Origin: an uncultured Dermabacter sp.
Lineage (GTDB): Bacteria > Actinomycetota > Actinomycetes > Actinomycetales > Dermabacteraceae
Direction of reading: 5' to 3'
NCBI GenBank assembly: GCA_947252755.1
Contig: CAMXWV010000001.1
Coordinates: 62,001-126,000 of the forward strand
Length of the DNA: 64,000 nt
Position 1 is the stretch's first letter. Each line of letters opens with the position of its first letter. Position numbers and translations under genes: made by a program. Under the pieces are notes generated by a model, which worked only from the letters and a program-made list of their open reading frames with translations, searched no databases and was not told the DNA's origin. This document shows, piece by piece, positions 63,901 to 64,000 of this stretch.

Positions 63901-64000
63901 GTCGCACACTCGCAGCTCGGCAACACCGCCGCAGCTGCATCAGCGGCTGCGCGGCCTTCGGCTTGGCGGTGATCGTCGCCTTCGGTCTGTGGACCGGCTA
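63897..64000 (+). CDS. Membrane protein N-terminus (partial)
   Basis: GTG 63897 overlaps the hisF stop. The visible 34 residues, starting [14 protein letters not shown], contain a basic stretch and then a hydrophobic helix ([12 protein letters not shown]), like a signal anchor. The gene runs off the window. No function can be given; it is not hisI, which often follows hisF. Confidence 0.5.
   Translation, partial: MSRTLAARQHRRSCISGCAAFGLAVIVAFGLWTG

Noticed and set aside
1..64000. CRISPR arrays, insertion sequences, prophage genes, rRNA
   Set aside because: No spaced direct repeats, transposase or phage protein motifs, or rRNA sequence were recognised. The only tandem repeats found lie inside comEA and the PemK-like gene, plus the aspS promoter unit.

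Overview
The window is dense, high-GC, gene-rich DNA from an actinobacterium. Evidence for this: frequent GTG starts, strong GC codon bias, class II DAHP synthase, QcrCAB with a di-haem cytochrome c, CtaF, PknL/Rv2175c-type genes, a DUF7455 gene between the main sigma factor and ParE, and many start codons sitting directly behind a TANNNT box (leaderless transcripts). A Micrococcales member, perhaps close to Dermabacteraceae, seems likely, but this is a guess from gene content. No rRNA, insertion sequence, prophage or CRISPR array was seen.

Layout. 1-11.7 kb: VKOR-type protein, competence genes comEA-comEC, holA, rpsT, an orphan PemK/MazF-fold protein, lepA, a MOSC protein, hemW and a short-chain dehydrogenase. 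11.7-18.3 kb: fructose PTS operon (DeoR regulator, 1-phosphofructokinase, EIIABC) divergent from a GH36 alpha-galactosidase, then a CsbD protein. 18.4-30.1 kb: a compact selenocysteine module. On the minus strand are tRNA-Sec, selA, selB and an SdaC-like serine transporter. selD is divergent on the plus strand. A three-gene formate dehydrogenase operon follows, whose catalytic subunit carries an in-frame UGA followed by a good bacterial SECIS hairpin. The locus therefore holds the selenocysteine synthesis and insertion genes (except a seryl-tRNA synthetase) together with their likely client.

30.2-38.1 kb: nucleoside hydrolase, DEAD-box helicase, aspS (behind a duplicated promoter-like unit), DUF3043, M20 peptidase, a small membrane protein and an A-type Fe-S carrier. 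38.2-47.1 kb: the aerobic respiratory cluster ctaC-ctaD-ctaF, trpD (opposite strand), ctaE-qcrC-qcrA-qcrB, encoding the bc1-aa3 supercomplex. Formate oxidation by the dehydrogenase could feed menaquinol to this chain. 47.2-57.8 kb: a block related in gene content to the Mycobacterium tuberculosis Rv2173-Rv2204 region: RAM-domain protein, exonuclease/GIY-YIG fusion, fadD15-like ligase, hydrolase, PlsC, class II DAHP synthase, a PknL-like kinase with four PASTA domains, its DNA-binding partner and a polyprenyl synthetase. 58-64 kb: universal stress protein, primary sigma factor, GNAT, DUF7455, parE, hisF and the start of a membrane protein.

The strongest points for follow-up are the selenocysteine module, including a tRNA-Sec whose promoter predicts transcription starting at the mature 5' end; the recurrent TANNNT-N6-start arrangement; an altered GHKL motif in ParE; an HX4E acyltransferase; and the duplicated aspS promoter unit. 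I found no wholly unknown multi-gene system.
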